From Bryobacterales bacterium (GTDB lineage Bacteria; Acidobacteriota; Terriglobia; Bryobacterales; Bryobacteraceae), in contig JADLBD010000144.1 of the NCBI GenBank assembly GCA_020847975.1, positions 62,001 to 126,000 on the forward strand: a stretch of 64,000 bases of DNA, read 5' to 3'. Both the position numbers and the translations under genes were made by a program. The notes under the pieces are model-generated. The model was not told the DNA's origin. It did no database searches and saw nothing but the letters and a program-made list of their open reading frames with translations. The number at the start of each line of letters is the position of its first letter. The first letter of the stretch is position 1. This document shows, in pieces, positions 24,296-33,472 of the stretch.

Positions 24296-27130
24296 TCAGT
24301 TCCCGTAGTCTACCCAGATCGGACTCGACCACGCCATGTTTCGATCCAACTGAAGAACGCGGACGTAATAATACGCCGGGCCTTTGCCGGGGTTGCTGTC
24401 CACAAACGTGAATTGAGCGCTGTTGCCCTGTGGTTGGGTGAGAAAGATGAACTTGCCGTTCTTGATCAGTTCCACCTTCTCGATCCTGTAAGTGCCGGTG
24501 ACCTTCACGGAGAGTTTCGGCGCGCTCGAAGCGAAGAAGGAATCGCCCATCATGTAGGTGCGGTTGCCCGAAGCGGCGGTGTAGTCGATGAGGATGTTAT
24601 CAGTAGCGCCGTAGGCGTGGCGGCGGCGCATGCTTTCGACAATGGATTCCCTCTTCGTGTCCGGCGTGTAGATGAGCGTGTACGAAGAGTGCGTCGAGAT
24701 GTGGTCCGAACTCGATTCCACGCCGAGTTTGTAGCCTTTGGCGAGCGCGTTCCAGTAAAAGCCCGAGGGCTGGAATTTGCCGTGGGCGGTAGCGACGTAG
24801 CCGGCGGTCTCTGAGCGGGGCGCGCCTTCGTATTCGTAGTTGGCGTGATAGCCCTGGTAGATTTCCACCAGGGGCTCCACCTCGGGATCGTTGTCGCGGT
24901 AATCGCTGCCCTGATCCGTAGCGAGCGAGTGGAGCATGCAGATGCCGCGGTGCTGCTTCAGATAGGGGTAAAGAATCGGGCCGGTGTTCACGCGCCCCTG
25001 CTGTTCCTCGCGCGAGATGGGGAGCGTGCGCACGCCGCGCTGCGCGAAGACCACGTTGCGGTGGCCGTTGGGAAAGGGGACGCTGCGCTCATAGCCGAAC
25101 AGCGGCGTGTAGCGCTGGGGAATGAAGTAGAGGTCGTGCGCCTTCTCGGTGCGCCACCAGGTGTACTCGTTGTCATTGCCTGCGTTGTGGTCGGTGATGA
25201 TTCCGGTATCCATGGCGGCGGCGTCGAGCATGTAGCGGAAGTAATCGTCGATCGACCCGTCGCCTGCTCCGTCAGTGGAGATTTCCGTGTGGCGGTGAAA
25301 ATCGCCGCGGACGATCTGGTAGGTGGCGCCGCCGGCCGTCGTACGATAGGCGCGCATGCGCTCGACATCGGCCGCTTCCGTCGTGGGATAGAACGCAGCC
25401 GTGCCGGGCGATTCGCGGAATTCCGCCAACAGCGGATCCACCACCGGCGCGGTGTTGCGTATCGAGGCGGCGTCCACCTCATAAAACGAAGGCTGACGCG
25501 CCGGACCCACCATGGGGCGGTTGTCGCCGGCCCAAACCATCCACGGTCCGGCCGGGGATGGATAGATGGCAAACGGCGCCTCGTTGCGCGAACTGGTTTC
25601 GGGTACCGGCGCCGCCGCAGTCCAGCGTCCGCCTTCAAGGCTCGTGAGGTACCACTCCCAGTGCCCGTTGGCGGCCCAGAAGTCGGTGCGGTTGTTGCCG
25701 CAGGAAGTCCGCAATTGCAGCGCGGCCCACACACGGCCCGAGGCATCCACGGTGAGCTTCGGCATCTGGATGTAGCGGTCATAGCGGTCAGGCACCGCGG
25801 CCATAATATCGGCGGGCTCTTTCCATTGGCCGTTATCGAACACGGCAACGCGGCTCTGGCGGTCGGAATAGAGCGTGGTGCCGCGCCAGATGTCGTCGCG
25901 GTTCCAATCCTTGCCCCAGTTGGCTCCTGATTCATCCCACGCAAGCCAGGGGCGATCCTGCCTGTCCACCGCAACCGAGGCATGCGCCTGGAAGCGCGGG
26001 GAGCGCGTCACCTGCTGGATTTCGCCAAGCGTGCCGTCGGATGCGATGCGGCGCAGAAAGATGTCGTAGTTGCCCGTGCGATAGCTGTCCCAGGCGACAT
26101 AGAGGTTGCCCTTGGAATCGGCGGCGGCATCGGGGACCCACGCGCTGGGCCCGCTGATCTCGCGCGGCGCGGACCATGTGTCGCCATCGAGCTTGCTGTA
26201 GAACACGTGAGACTGGCCGCTCTCGTAGCCGATCCAGACCAGGTGCAGCGCGCCGCTGCGATCAGCCAGCAGGCGGTGGAAGGCATTCGGGTGGTTCGAG
26301 GACGTGAGTTTCTTCCGGGACGACCACGCGCTTCCGTCGAACGTGCGCGCGTAAAGATCCCACTCCTGGCCTTTGCGCTCCGACCACACAGCCCAGATGC
26401 GGCCGCGCGCGTCTTCGGCAATGGCGCTTTGATAGACATCGCCCTTCTCCTCCGTGAGTTGGAACGGCTGCGACCAGCCAGTGGCGGTCGAGTATCGTGC
26501 GTAAACCTGATCGCCGTTGTTCTGATAGGCCTGCCAGATGATCCAGGTCACCCCTTTGCGCGTGACGGTGAGCGACGGATGATCGTGCTCCTCCGTGCCC
26601 GCGGGAGAGATGCGCTCCGTGGAAGGCGTTCGCTGCACCCAGACATCGGCGTTCTCAAACCACTGCACAGCGCCGCTCGAAAGGCTGCGCAGGGGAAATT
26701 CGAACTGTCCCTGCGCCGTGCGGACGCGCACGGTGGCGGTATCCGGAGCTTCCACGGTGACGTTCACGCCCGCGGGAACGACGTTCTCGACGGGACCGGG
26801 CGTGCTGAGGGGACGCGGACGGTCGGGCTGATTTTCGAAGTTGGCCAGCTTGAGGTGCAGTTTCCATTCCGCCGGGCCGGTGAGGGCGTCGTCGCCAAAG
26901 AACCGCCACGGTGTCATGGCGGCGACCTTGCCTTCGTTGAGCGAAAGAGAACCGGAATAGTCCTTGGGCCGCTCCTGCTTTTCGCCGAATACGATCCGGA
27001 AACTGGTGGCGTTGCCCGCGGGAGCCGATTGGGCCTGGAGCGGAGCGGGCCGTGTTCCGTCAAGAGCGAGAAAGAGAAGCGGCGCAGCGCCGAGAGCGAT
27101 GAGGGCGATCCTGGATTTCCGGTTCTGCAT
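24296..27130 (-). CDS. exported beta-propeller / PHP-like (DUF3604-type) fusion protein
   Basis: A 944-residue protein with an N-terminal signal. Residues about 180-540 repeat a blade pattern (GRIWAVWSERKG, GALHLVWIGYESG, GNLYVAWDSYRTG, RPWLAWDESG), a sialidase-like or TolB-like beta-propeller. Residues about 605-880 look like a PHP-type metallohydrolase: H612/H614 in GDFHRHTEIS, D647-H648 in IITDHN, H734 in CMLHS, H810 in SSSDH. A small beta domain closes it. PHP domains hydrolyse phosphoesters, though many DUF3604 proteins are uncharacterised. It is five bases downstream of the gene at 27136 and coupled to DUF1080. Confidence 0.7.
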   Translation of the reverse strand: MQNRKSRIALIALGAAPLLFLALDGTRPAPLQAQSAPAGNATSFRIVFGEKQERPKDYSGSLSLNEGKVAAMTPWRFFGDDALTGPAEWKLHLKLANFENQPDRPRPLSTPGPVENVVPAGVNVTVEAPDTATVRVRTAQGQFEFPLRSLSSGAVQWFENADVWVQRTPSTERISPAGTEEHDHPSLTVTRKGVTWIIWQAYQNNGDQVYARYSTATGWSQPFQLTEEKGDVYQSAIAEDARGRIWAVWSERKGQEWDLYARTFDGSAWSSRKKLTSSNHPNAFHRLLADRSGALHLVWIGYESGQSHVFYSKLDGDTWSAPREISGPSAWVPDAAADSKGNLYVAWDSYRTGNYDIFLRRIASDGTLGEIQQVTRSPRFQAHASVAVDRQDRPWLAWDESGANWGKDWNRDDIWRGTTLYSDRQSRVAVFDNGQWKEPADIMAAVPDRYDRYIQMPKLTVDASGRVWAALQLRTSCGNNRTDFWAANGHWEWYLTSLEGGRWTAAAPVPETSSRNEAPFAIYPSPAGPWMVWAGDNRPMVGPARQPSFYEVDAASIRNTAPVVDPLLAEFRESPGTAAFYPTTEAADVERMRAYRTTAGGATYQIVRGDFHRHTEISTDGAGDGSIDDYFRYMLDAAAMDTGIITDHNAGNDNEYTWWRTEKAHDLYFIPQRYTPLFGYERSVPFPNGHRNVVFAQRGVRTLPISREEQQGRVNTGPILYPYLKQHRGICMLHSLATDQGSDYRDNDPEVEPLVEIYQGYHANYEYEGAPRSETAGYVATAHGKFQPSGFYWNALAKGYKLGVESSSDHISTHSSYTLIYTPDTKRESIVESMRRRHAYGATDNILIDYTAASGNRTYMMGDSFFASSAPKLSVKVTGTYRIEKVELIKNGKFIFLTQPQGNSAQFTFVDSNPGKGPAYYYVRVLQLDRNMAWSSPIWVDYGN

Positions 27131-27135
27131 CGTGG

Positions 27136-28203
27136 TTAGTCAGCCACCTGCTCGAGGATAGCGAAATCCCCTGGATTCCAGGCTTGGGCAATCAAGTAGT
27201 ACTTGCCGTTGATCTCCCGCATCACGGCGTTGTGAATGTGGGTGAAGTTGGTGAGGCCCAGATCCTCTTTCGGCATCACGGTGGAAATCAGCTTGTCGTT
27301 CTCGTAGATGTAAATCGGGGCGCCCTTCCTGCGATCAGGGCCGTCGAGCGCTCCCACCACCATGTAGTTGCCGAGAAAATACGTGTCGCACGGCAGCGAG
27401 CCGAGTGGCGTCCTCAGCGTCGAGAGATACTGGCCGTGGCGCGTGAAGCGGTCGATCTCCGCGTTGGGGCGATCGGCGACATCGATGCGCGTGGTGCCCG
27501 GCGGGATGGTGATGCCGTGGCCCGTGCCGAACTGTCCGGCGCCGGCGCCGCGCCCGCCGAAGGCGAGATCGTACCAGGCAGTGTGGAAGGGACTGGTGGA
27601 GAGAATACGCGCCGTCAGGACAAAGTCGAGATTGGAATAACCGGTGGTGATGTAGTACAGACCGTCGAGTTGCTCCACGTCGGTGGGGATGAAGTTGCCG
27701 CGTCCTCGGAAGTAATCGTTGGCGATGGGGCTGCCGAGGTCGCTGTTTCCATCCGGCGGCCGGAGCGCATCCACCATGTGCCCGTCGAGCGTGGTGGTGA
27801 AGACCGCGCCCGCTTCATTGCCGGGGAAGGCGAGATACGGAGTGCCGTCCTTGGCAAGCCACAGCAGGGAGTTGTGGAGGTTGGTGTCCTTCATCTCCGC
27901 GGCGGTGGGCAGCATGCGCGTGCCCTTCAGATCGGCGCTGATCTGGATGATGCCCGCCCCTTTGAGTGAAAAATAGGTTTCGCCTTTCCCCGGGCGGCGA
28001 TCCACGGCGAAGCCGCCGTGAGCGGACTTGATGACGGCTTGGGCTTCCGGCGGCAGGTGGGACGCCGTGTAGAGCACGCGGAAGCGCATCTTCCCGTTCC
28101 CGCTGACGCCGGCCGGGGCGGCACGGGAAGGAATGCCCGCGCCGGCGAACCAGCCGATGCCGAGCAGACCGAGGAATAACACGCTGAGAGTAAGTCGCTT
28201 CAT
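27136..28203 (-). CDS. exported propeller-like protein of unknown function
   Basis: A 355-residue protein from the ATG at 28203, preceded by GGAGGG. The frame extends 21 codons further, but the signal peptide (MKRLTLSVLFLGLLGIGWFA) begins here. The body has NHL or six-bladed-propeller-like segments: LHNSLLWLAKDGTPYLAFPG, GLYYITTGYSN, GQFGTGHGITIP, YLIAQAW. It may bind or report on a substrate. First gene of the run that continues with the PHP fusion, DUF1080 and PIG-L. No catalytic motif recognised. Confidence 0.6.
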   Translation of the reverse strand: MKRLTLSVLFLGLLGIGWFAGAGIPSRAAPAGVSGNGKMRFRVLYTASHLPPEAQAVIKSAHGGFAVDRRPGKGETYFSLKGAGIIQISADLKGTRMLPTAAEMKDTNLHNSLLWLAKDGTPYLAFPGNEAGAVFTTTLDGHMVDALRPPDGNSDLGSPIANDYFRGRGNFIPTDVEQLDGLYYITTGYSNLDFVLTARILSTSPFHTAWYDLAFGGRGAGAGQFGTGHGITIPPGTTRIDVADRPNAEIDRFTRHGQYLSTLRTPLGSLPCDTYFLGNYMVVGALDGPDRRKGAPIYIYENDKLISTVMPKEDLGLTNFTHIHNAVMREINGKYYLIAQAWNPGDFAILEQVAD

Positions 28204-28287
28204 GTAGAGTAAGCCCTCCAGTGGTAAAGGCATTACACCACAAACACAAAGCGGTCTCCAAACCATGCTGAATAACGGACAATCGCG

Positions 28288-29109
28288 TCAGCTTTTCTTC
28301 GAAGCCCCTTCGATCTTCTTGCGCAACTCCTTCAGTTCCTTGGAATCCGGCAAGCCTTGCAGCGCATCGAGTGCCTTGGTGCGGAAGATTTTCTCCCGGT
28401 CCGGGACATCGAGTTTGCGTTTGCCGAAGAGATCGGCCTGGTCGTTGAGGAATTCCGACATGGCCAGCAGAAACGTGGCGCGCGGCAGGGTGAGCGGAAT
28501 CTTGGTCATAGCCTCCTGCGTTTTCACGGCATCGTCACCGTTGCCCAGTGCGTCGCAGACGGCGAGCAGGACGGCGCGCTGCGTGCCCATGGTACGGAGA
28601 CTGTCGGCTTCACTCTGAGAGGGCAGGATGCCGCCGGCGACCTTGCTCGGCGGGGCCTTGGCGGTGCCCACCGGCGGATAAGGAAAGGCGATCTCCACAT
28701 CCCCCGACGGGCTGGTCTTCTGAAAGGCCATGAATGATTCCACGAACTCCATCGCCTGGCGCCCCGCTTCTGAGCGTAGAGTCGAGGTCTGCCTGCGGAA
28801 CGGCGCGGGATTCGCCTTGTTCGTGCGTGCGCCGGTTTCGTACTGGTCGGCGAGTTCGGCGTTTCCTTTGACAAGCCCGGCAAGCAGAATCAATCGCCAC
28901 GGTTGCGCGTGCTTTCGGAATTCATTTTCCGAAGTGGTCAGCTTCGAAAGATTGTCGACGGTGCGAGTGTAGTCGCCGGCGTTGAAGGCCTCCTTGGCGG
29001 CGGACCAGTAGAAAGCAGGAGTTCCTTTGGCGGGCGGCTCCGGCCCGGAGGAACAGGAAGAAAGAAGACCCGTGAGGAGGGCGATGAGAAGGAATGGACG
29101 TGGTTTCAA
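28288..29109 (-). CDS. lipoprotein of unknown function
   Basis: A 273-residue protein from TTG 29109, chosen because AAGGAG stands about eight bases upstream and the signal peptide starts there (LKPRPFLLIALLTGLLSSC lipobox). ATG 29133 is an in-frame alternative adding eight residues. The mature part is alpha-helical with a TPR-like first segment (YWSAAKEAFNAGDYTRTVDNLSKL). It is a single-copy gene with no recognised family; it may be a periplasmic scaffold. The 84-base gap downstream (28204-28287) shows no hairpin. Confidence 0.55.
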   Translation of the reverse strand: MKPRPFLLIALLTGLLSSCSSGPEPPAKGTPAFYWSAAKEAFNAGDYTRTVDNLSKLTTSENEFRKHAQPWRLILLAGLVKGNAELADQYETGARTNKANPAPFRRQTSTLRSEAGRQAMEFVESFMAFQKTSPSGDVEIAFPYPPVGTAKAPPSKVAGGILPSQSEADSLRTMGTQRAVLLAVCDALGNGDDAVKTQEAMTKIPLTLPRATFLLAMSEFLNDQADLFGKRKLDVPDREKIFRTKALDALQGLPDSKELKELRKKIEGASKKS

Positions 29110-29197
29110 GGACGAGCTCCTTAAGGGAGACATCCTATACCACGTTGGGCAGCGAGAAAAGGGGGGTTGTTTCCGCGTGTCGCAGACAGCCCGTGGC

Positions 29198-29650
29198 TTA
29201 CTGAAGATAGGCGCGCTGCACGTAGCTCAGTTGCTGCGAAAACTGGTAGTGGAACTGGAGTTGAGCGATGGTGTCTTCGCCGGCGGCAGCGCGGGCCATG
29301 GTGCGCGCGGCTTGGCGGAAATTGCCGTGCCGGACCTGGTCCACCGACTTGACGAGCGCTTGCGCCACACGGCGGATGTCGTCCAACTCGTCCTTGTTGA
29401 GGCTGCCTTCCACCGTCACCGAGATCTTCGATTGGCTGGCCGCGCTATAACTGGCCGAGGTGGAATCGCTCGAGGCGCTGAGCGCGCGGAGAGCTTCGGC
29501 CGAAAGCGTCACGCGGTCGCCTTCAGCGGTGGTAAGGGTGAGTTGGAGCGCCTCCTGCCTTTGGGCGGAGACGCTCTGTTGGCGGTTCACCGCGGGCTGC
29601 TGCGGCGGCTGAAACCGGCGGAACGACAGATCCTGAGATTGAACTTGCAT
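29198..29650 (-). CDS. hypothetical protein, 150 residues
   Basis: An ATG start with GGGAGG ten bases before it supports a real gene. There is no signal peptide. The first 50 residues are Gln/Pro-rich and low in complexity, followed by a small conserved-looking core (ISVTVEGSLNKDELDDIRRV) and a helical C-terminus. The pattern of a disordered head and an amphipathic tail is seen in short secreted or flagellar-type substrates, but I do not recognise the family. It stands alone between the lipoprotein and the sulfatase-like gene. Confidence 0.55.
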   Translation of the reverse strand: MQVQSQDLSFRRFQPPQQPAVNRQQSVSAQRQEALQLTLTTAEGDRVTLSAEALRALSASSDSTSASYSAASQSKISVTVEGSLNKDELDDIRRVAQALVKSVDQVRHGNFRQAARTMARAAAGEDTIAQLQFHYQFSQQLSYVQRAYLQ

Positions 29651-29724
29651 AGCGGCCTCCCTTGCTTAGCCTTATCGAACGCGGGAAGGCGGAAATGAAG
29701 AACTCGTGGTCTTTTTTTTCAGCC

Positions 29725-31275
29725 CTATCCGGCCCGCTCGTGGAAGCTGCCCCGCGTAATGGTTTCACCCGACGCCATGTACTCCTCAATCTTCGCCGAA
29801 AGCTGCTTCACCACATCCGGATGCTTATCGGCAACGTTCGTCAGCTCTTCCCGATCTTTCTGCGTGTCGTACAGTTGCGGCGCGTAGCTGCCCTGATACT
29901 TGTCCTTCCTCCAAACCATGCTGAAATTCCATTCCCGCGTGCGCACGGCCGCGATCCAGCCGTAGGCGTGCACCACATAATCGCGAATGCTCCTGGTTTC
30001 GCCGCTCACCAGCGGCCAGAGATCCTGCCCCGTCACCCGCGGCGGCGGCTTCAAATTCAACCGCCCGAGAAGCGTGGGCATGATGTCGGGAATCTGGACA
30101 AAGCCCTTCACGCGCTTTCCTGCCTGCTCACCCCCGGGCAGCCGGATGAGCAGCGGAATGTGGGTCACCTGGGTCCTCATGCGCTCCGGCCCCTTCACGA
30201 ACTGGCCTTGTTCTCCGAGCAGCGCTCCGTGATCGCCCATGAAGACAACCACGGAATTCTCCAACAGGCCAAGATCCCGAACGGTGTCGAGGATCTTCCC
30301 GAACCAGAAGTCGACGCACGCCGCTTCCCCAGCGTAGTTGGCGCGGAAGCGCTTGACGCCCTCTTCCGGCACCTGAATATTGCCGTAGGGCGGTTCGGGC
30401 CACGTGGGGCCTTTGGCGTCCGGCATGTATTTCTTCAGAAACCGCATCGGCGGGTCCCAGGGCTCGTGCGGATCAAAGGCTTCCACTTGCATGTAAAACG
30501 GCTTCTCTTTGTGATACGTCTTCAGCCAGTCCACGGCTTTCGCCGCGGTGACCGCGACGATGGCCTCGCCGTCCTTACGGGCGCGCAGGAAATTGGCCTT
30601 GTACTGATTGAGAAAGTGAGGCAGCGAGTTCTTGAGCTGCGGCAGTTCAAGATAACTTGCGGGAAACAGATCGCTGAAATCCTGTGTGACGCGCGGCGCC
30701 ATGGCGTAGTAGTCGTTCTCGTGGCCGCGGATCCATTCGTAATAGCGAAAGCCGCGGTGGAAGTTCTTGCCCGGCCGCTGCATGTGAGGAACGTCGGCGA
30801 TGAGGGCGGGGCTGTATCCGGCGGCGAGCAGCGTTTCGCTCAGCGTGACGTCTTCGTTGTAAAGTTCGTGCCAGCCGGGCAGTTGCACCGGCTCATGCTG
30901 GCGATAGTAGTAATAGGGCAGGATCCGGCGGCCGGTATAAAGAGTGCGGCGAATGGGGATGGTCGGCATGCCCTCGGGATAGGCGTCCTCGAAGATGATG
31001 GACTCTTTGGCGAACTTGTTGAGGTTCGAACATTCGATCCACTTGCTTCCGTAACACTCGAGGTTGTCCGCGCGAAAGGTGTCGCTGACCAGAACGATGA
31101 GGTTGAGATTGTTGCCCTGCTGCTTGGGCGGCGCCTCCCAGTGGGAGCCGGAGGCATCGGAGGCGGGCGCGGCGGGCGGAGCCTTTGGCTGCGAGCACCC
31201 CGTGAGCCCGGCGGCTGTGGCCGCCGAGGCGCGGCGGAAGAATTTTCTCCGGGAGACATCATCTTTTCGAGGCAT
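29725..31275 (-). CDS. exported sulfatase-superfamily protein with Thr at the nucleophile position
   Basis: A 516-residue protein of the alkaline-phosphatase/sulfatase fold. ATG 31275 begins a twin-arginine-like lipoprotein signal (SRRKFFRRASAATAAGLTGC). The place of the formylglycine motif (C/S-x-P-x-R) is TIPIR, Thr105 to Arg109. The usual N-terminal DD is SDT. MGDHGALLGE and PHEPWDPP retain other ligands. It cannot be matured to formylglycine. Thr nucleophiles are known in NPP-type phosphodiesterases of the same superfamily, so a phosphodiesterase or a non-catalytic role is more likely than a sulfatase. Confidence 0.75.
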   Translation of the reverse strand: MPRKDDVSRRKFFRRASAATAAGLTGCSQPKAPPAAPASDASGSHWEAPPKQQGNNLNLIVLVSDTFRADNLECYGSKWIECSNLNKFAKESIIFEDAYPEGMPTIPIRRTLYTGRRILPYYYYRQHEPVQLPGWHELYNEDVTLSETLLAAGYSPALIADVPHMQRPGKNFHRGFRYYEWIRGHENDYYAMAPRVTQDFSDLFPASYLELPQLKNSLPHFLNQYKANFLRARKDGEAIVAVTAAKAVDWLKTYHKEKPFYMQVEAFDPHEPWDPPMRFLKKYMPDAKGPTWPEPPYGNIQVPEEGVKRFRANYAGEAACVDFWFGKILDTVRDLGLLENSVVVFMGDHGALLGEQGQFVKGPERMRTQVTHIPLLIRLPGGEQAGKRVKGFVQIPDIMPTLLGRLNLKPPPRVTGQDLWPLVSGETRSIRDYVVHAYGWIAAVRTREWNFSMVWRKDKYQGSYAPQLYDTQKDREELTNVADKHPDVVKQLSAKIEEYMASGETITRGSFHERAG

Positions 31276-31363
31276 GAGAGGAACTATATCCCAGTTGAAA
31301 TAGAAATGGCTCCGCAATTTGCTTTCGGAGTGCTAACATCAACAGCGAAGGGAGAGCCTGCGT

Positions 31364-32194
31364 TTGTTTGCGAAACTTCCTTTGCTCCTGTCGCTCATCT
31401 TCGCGGCGTTATCGTGTTCCTGCTCAGGGGCGCAGACTCCGGCGCGGACGCGGACGGAGGTGGGCACACCCTGCGCCGTCACCGCGGATTGGGGTCCGAA
31501 GCCGGTGGAGTTGCGCTCCGAACCCGGAGGCGCCGGCAAAGCGATGGGTTCCCTTGCCCCGGGCAAGCCTCTGGTGCGTTTGGATACGGTGAGCACCGCG
31601 GCCGGCGAATGGATTGAAGTTGCGCAGGAAGGGCGGAAAGGATGGGTGGATGCGCAGGCGCTTTCCTGCGTTGCCTCGCCGGCTCAGGCGCGGGAGATTC
31701 TCGCGAAGGAAGCCGGGCAGGTGGTCCAGGCCCTGAAACTGCGCGACATGAACGCGCTTGCCGCGTTCGTCCACCCCGTGCAGGGAGTGCGCTTTTCCCC
31801 CTATGCGTTCCTCGACAAAGGCAGCAATGTGCGCATGACGGCCGCCGCGACTCGCCAGGCTTTTGGGGAAACGCAGAAGCGCCTCTGGGGAACTTTCGAT
31901 GGAACCGGCGCGCCCATCCGCATGACATTCGCCGAGTATTACCGGCGCTTTCTCTATGACCACGACTATGCGGCGGCTCCGAAGATGCTCTACGACAGCC
32001 CGCCGGCCGTGAAAGGCAACACGCATGACAATTCGCGCGAGGAATATCCCAACGCGATCATTGTCGAGTTTCATTTTCCGGGGTTTCAGGCGGAGCGGGA
32101 AGGCATGGATTACGTGAGCCTGCGGCTGGTCTTCTCCGAACACCGCGGAGCCTGGTATCTGGTGTACCTGATCCACGATCAGTGGACAATTTGA
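31364..32194 (+). CDS. SH3-domain lipoprotein
   Basis: A 276-residue protein from TTG with GGGAG eight bases upstream. The signal peptide has Cys-rich end LSCSC (lipobox candidate). Residues about 35-100 form a bacterial SH3 domain (VELRSEPGGAG, WIEVAQEGRKGWVDAQAL). The rest is a mixed fold with no recognised family. It is 22 bases before the amidase gene on the same strand, which fits a cell-wall-binding partner. It is divergent from the sulfatase-like gene across 88 bases with no clear promoter. Confidence 0.7.
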   Translation: MFAKLPLLLSLIFAALSCSCSGAQTPARTRTEVGTPCAVTADWGPKPVELRSEPGGAGKAMGSLAPGKPLVRLDTVSTAAGEWIEVAQEGRKGWVDAQALSCVASPAQAREILAKEAGQVVQALKLRDMNALAAFVHPVQGVRFSPYAFLDKGSNVRMTAAATRQAFGETQKRLWGTFDGTGAPIRMTFAEYYRRFLYDHDYAAAPKMLYDSPPAVKGNTHDNSREEYPNAIIVEFHFPGFQAEREGMDYVSLRLVFSEHRGAWYLVYLIHDQWTI

Positions 32195-32216
32195 ACAATC
32201 GACAGCGGAGGAAATC

Positions 32217-33407
32217 ATGAGCCAGATTCGCGTGCGCAACCGGCTGAAGCCGCACGAGAATGTTTCCGGGGCCACCGTCACTATCGCCTCGGCGTCCAAT
32301 TCCGTTTCCGGCGTGACGAACTCGAGCGGTTCGGCGACCCTGAACATCGACGCGTTTCCCGACGGCGATTACACGCTGACGGTGACCCCGTCGAGTACGA
32401 CCACCGATCCGGTGGGCCCCGCCGTTGCCAGCAGCCCCACGCCGCCCGACCGGGTGTTCCGTTCGCTCCCGGCAACCGTGTCCATCAGCGCGAAGAAGAT
32501 CACCTCCGCATCGGTTCCCGTGACATCGAGGACGGACGGGGATGCTTCCGTCGATACGCATCACGTGGTGACGGTGGACCTCCAGCCGGTGTGGATGCAC
32601 TCCCCAAACAACGGCAGCCGCGGCACGCACCAGGTCACCATGATCATCGTTCATCACACGGGCGGCCCCGTCATCGGCCCGGCCATCAATACATTCCTCA
32701 GCACGGGAGAGCAGACCAGTGCGCACTACGTCATCAACACCGACGGACAGATTGTGAAGATGGTGCAGGATTCGCGCCGCGCCAACCATGCCGGCGAAGC
32801 GCACTGGGCCGGAGTCTCCGATGTCAACTCCTGCTCCATCGGCATCGAGATTGTCAATTCCACCGGCACGTATCCGCAGGCGCAGTACACGGCTTTGCTC
32901 GATCTGATCGCGCGTCTGCGAACTTCCTTCCCCACCATCGTGGATTGGAACATCATCGGCCATAGCGACATCGCCACCACCGCGGGTAAACTGGGGCGGA
33001 AAAGTTCCGATCCCGGCCTGCAATTTGAATGGTCGCGGCTCGAAGGGCGGCGCTATGGAATGACCATGATCTACGGGCCGTTCCCCACGACGATCTACGC
33101 CAGCTTCTTCGACTCCTTCCCGAGCGAATCACTGCGCAGGGGCGATAACGACGCCAAGCGAATCTTCGGGGGATCGAAACGCACGGCGATCACGGGCAAT
33201 CCGGTGCGCCAATTGCAAGATGATCTCACCACCATCGGCTATCATCTGGGAACTCCGGATGGCGATTTCGGCGACAAGACCCGGGCGGCCGTGCAGATGT
33301 TTCAGGAGCATTTTTTCGCCGGTGGACGAGGGCACAAAGCGCCGGACGGAAAAGTGGATTGGCAGACGGCGCAATGGGTCAGGAGCGTCGTCGGCGCGCA
33401 TCCGTAG
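32217..33407 (+). CDS. N-acetylmuramoyl-L-alanine amidase with peptidoglycan-binding domain
   Basis: A 396-residue protein in three parts: residues 1-115, a beta-sandwich-like segment (SGATVTIASASNSVSGVTNS); residues about 135-290, an Amidase_2/PGRP fold with zinc residues in VHHT (145-148), GHSD (248-251) and DPG (265-267) and the substrate segment SAHYVINTDGQIVKM; residues about 310-390, a peptidoglycan_binding_1 domain (NPVRQLQDDLTTIGYHLGTPDG-like). It cleaves the MurNAc-L-Ala bond. No signal peptide is visible, which is odd for a wall hydrolase. Confidence 0.85.
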   Translation: MSQIRVRNRLKPHENVSGATVTIASASNSVSGVTNSSGSATLNIDAFPDGDYTLTVTPSSTTTDPVGPAVASSPTPPDRVFRSLPATVSISAKKITSASVPVTSRTDGDASVDTHHVVTVDLQPVWMHSPNNGSRGTHQVTMIIVHHTGGPVIGPAINTFLSTGEQTSAHYVINTDGQIVKMVQDSRRANHAGEAHWAGVSDVNSCSIGIEIVNSTGTYPQAQYTALLDLIARLRTSFPTIVDWNIIGHSDIATTAGKLGRKSSDPGLQFEWSRLEGRRYGMTMIYGPFPTTIYASFFDSFPSESLRRGDNDAKRIFGGSKRTAITGNPVRQLQDDLTTIGYHLGTPDGDFGDKTRAAVQMFQEHFFAGGRGHKAPDGKVDWQTAQWVRSVVGAHP

Positions 33408-33448
33408 AATAAGGCACAAAAGATATTTTTGTATGGATTCTTCCGCTG

Positions 33449-33454
33449 TATACT
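33449..33454 (+). promoter_or_regulatory. candidate -10 element TATACT
   Basis: TATACT, 19 bases before the first DUF362 ATG, in a short AT-rich stretch that is unusual for this GC-rich region. The upstream T-rich run (33426-33431) is a poor -35. Confidence 0.25.
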
Positions 33455-33472
33455 GAGGGCACAGGTCTTCTT

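Noticed and set aside
29713-29720. T-run downstream of the 150-residue gene as a terminator
   Set aside because: It reads as an A-run for both minus-strand genes, has no stem, and no plus-strand gene ends nearby.
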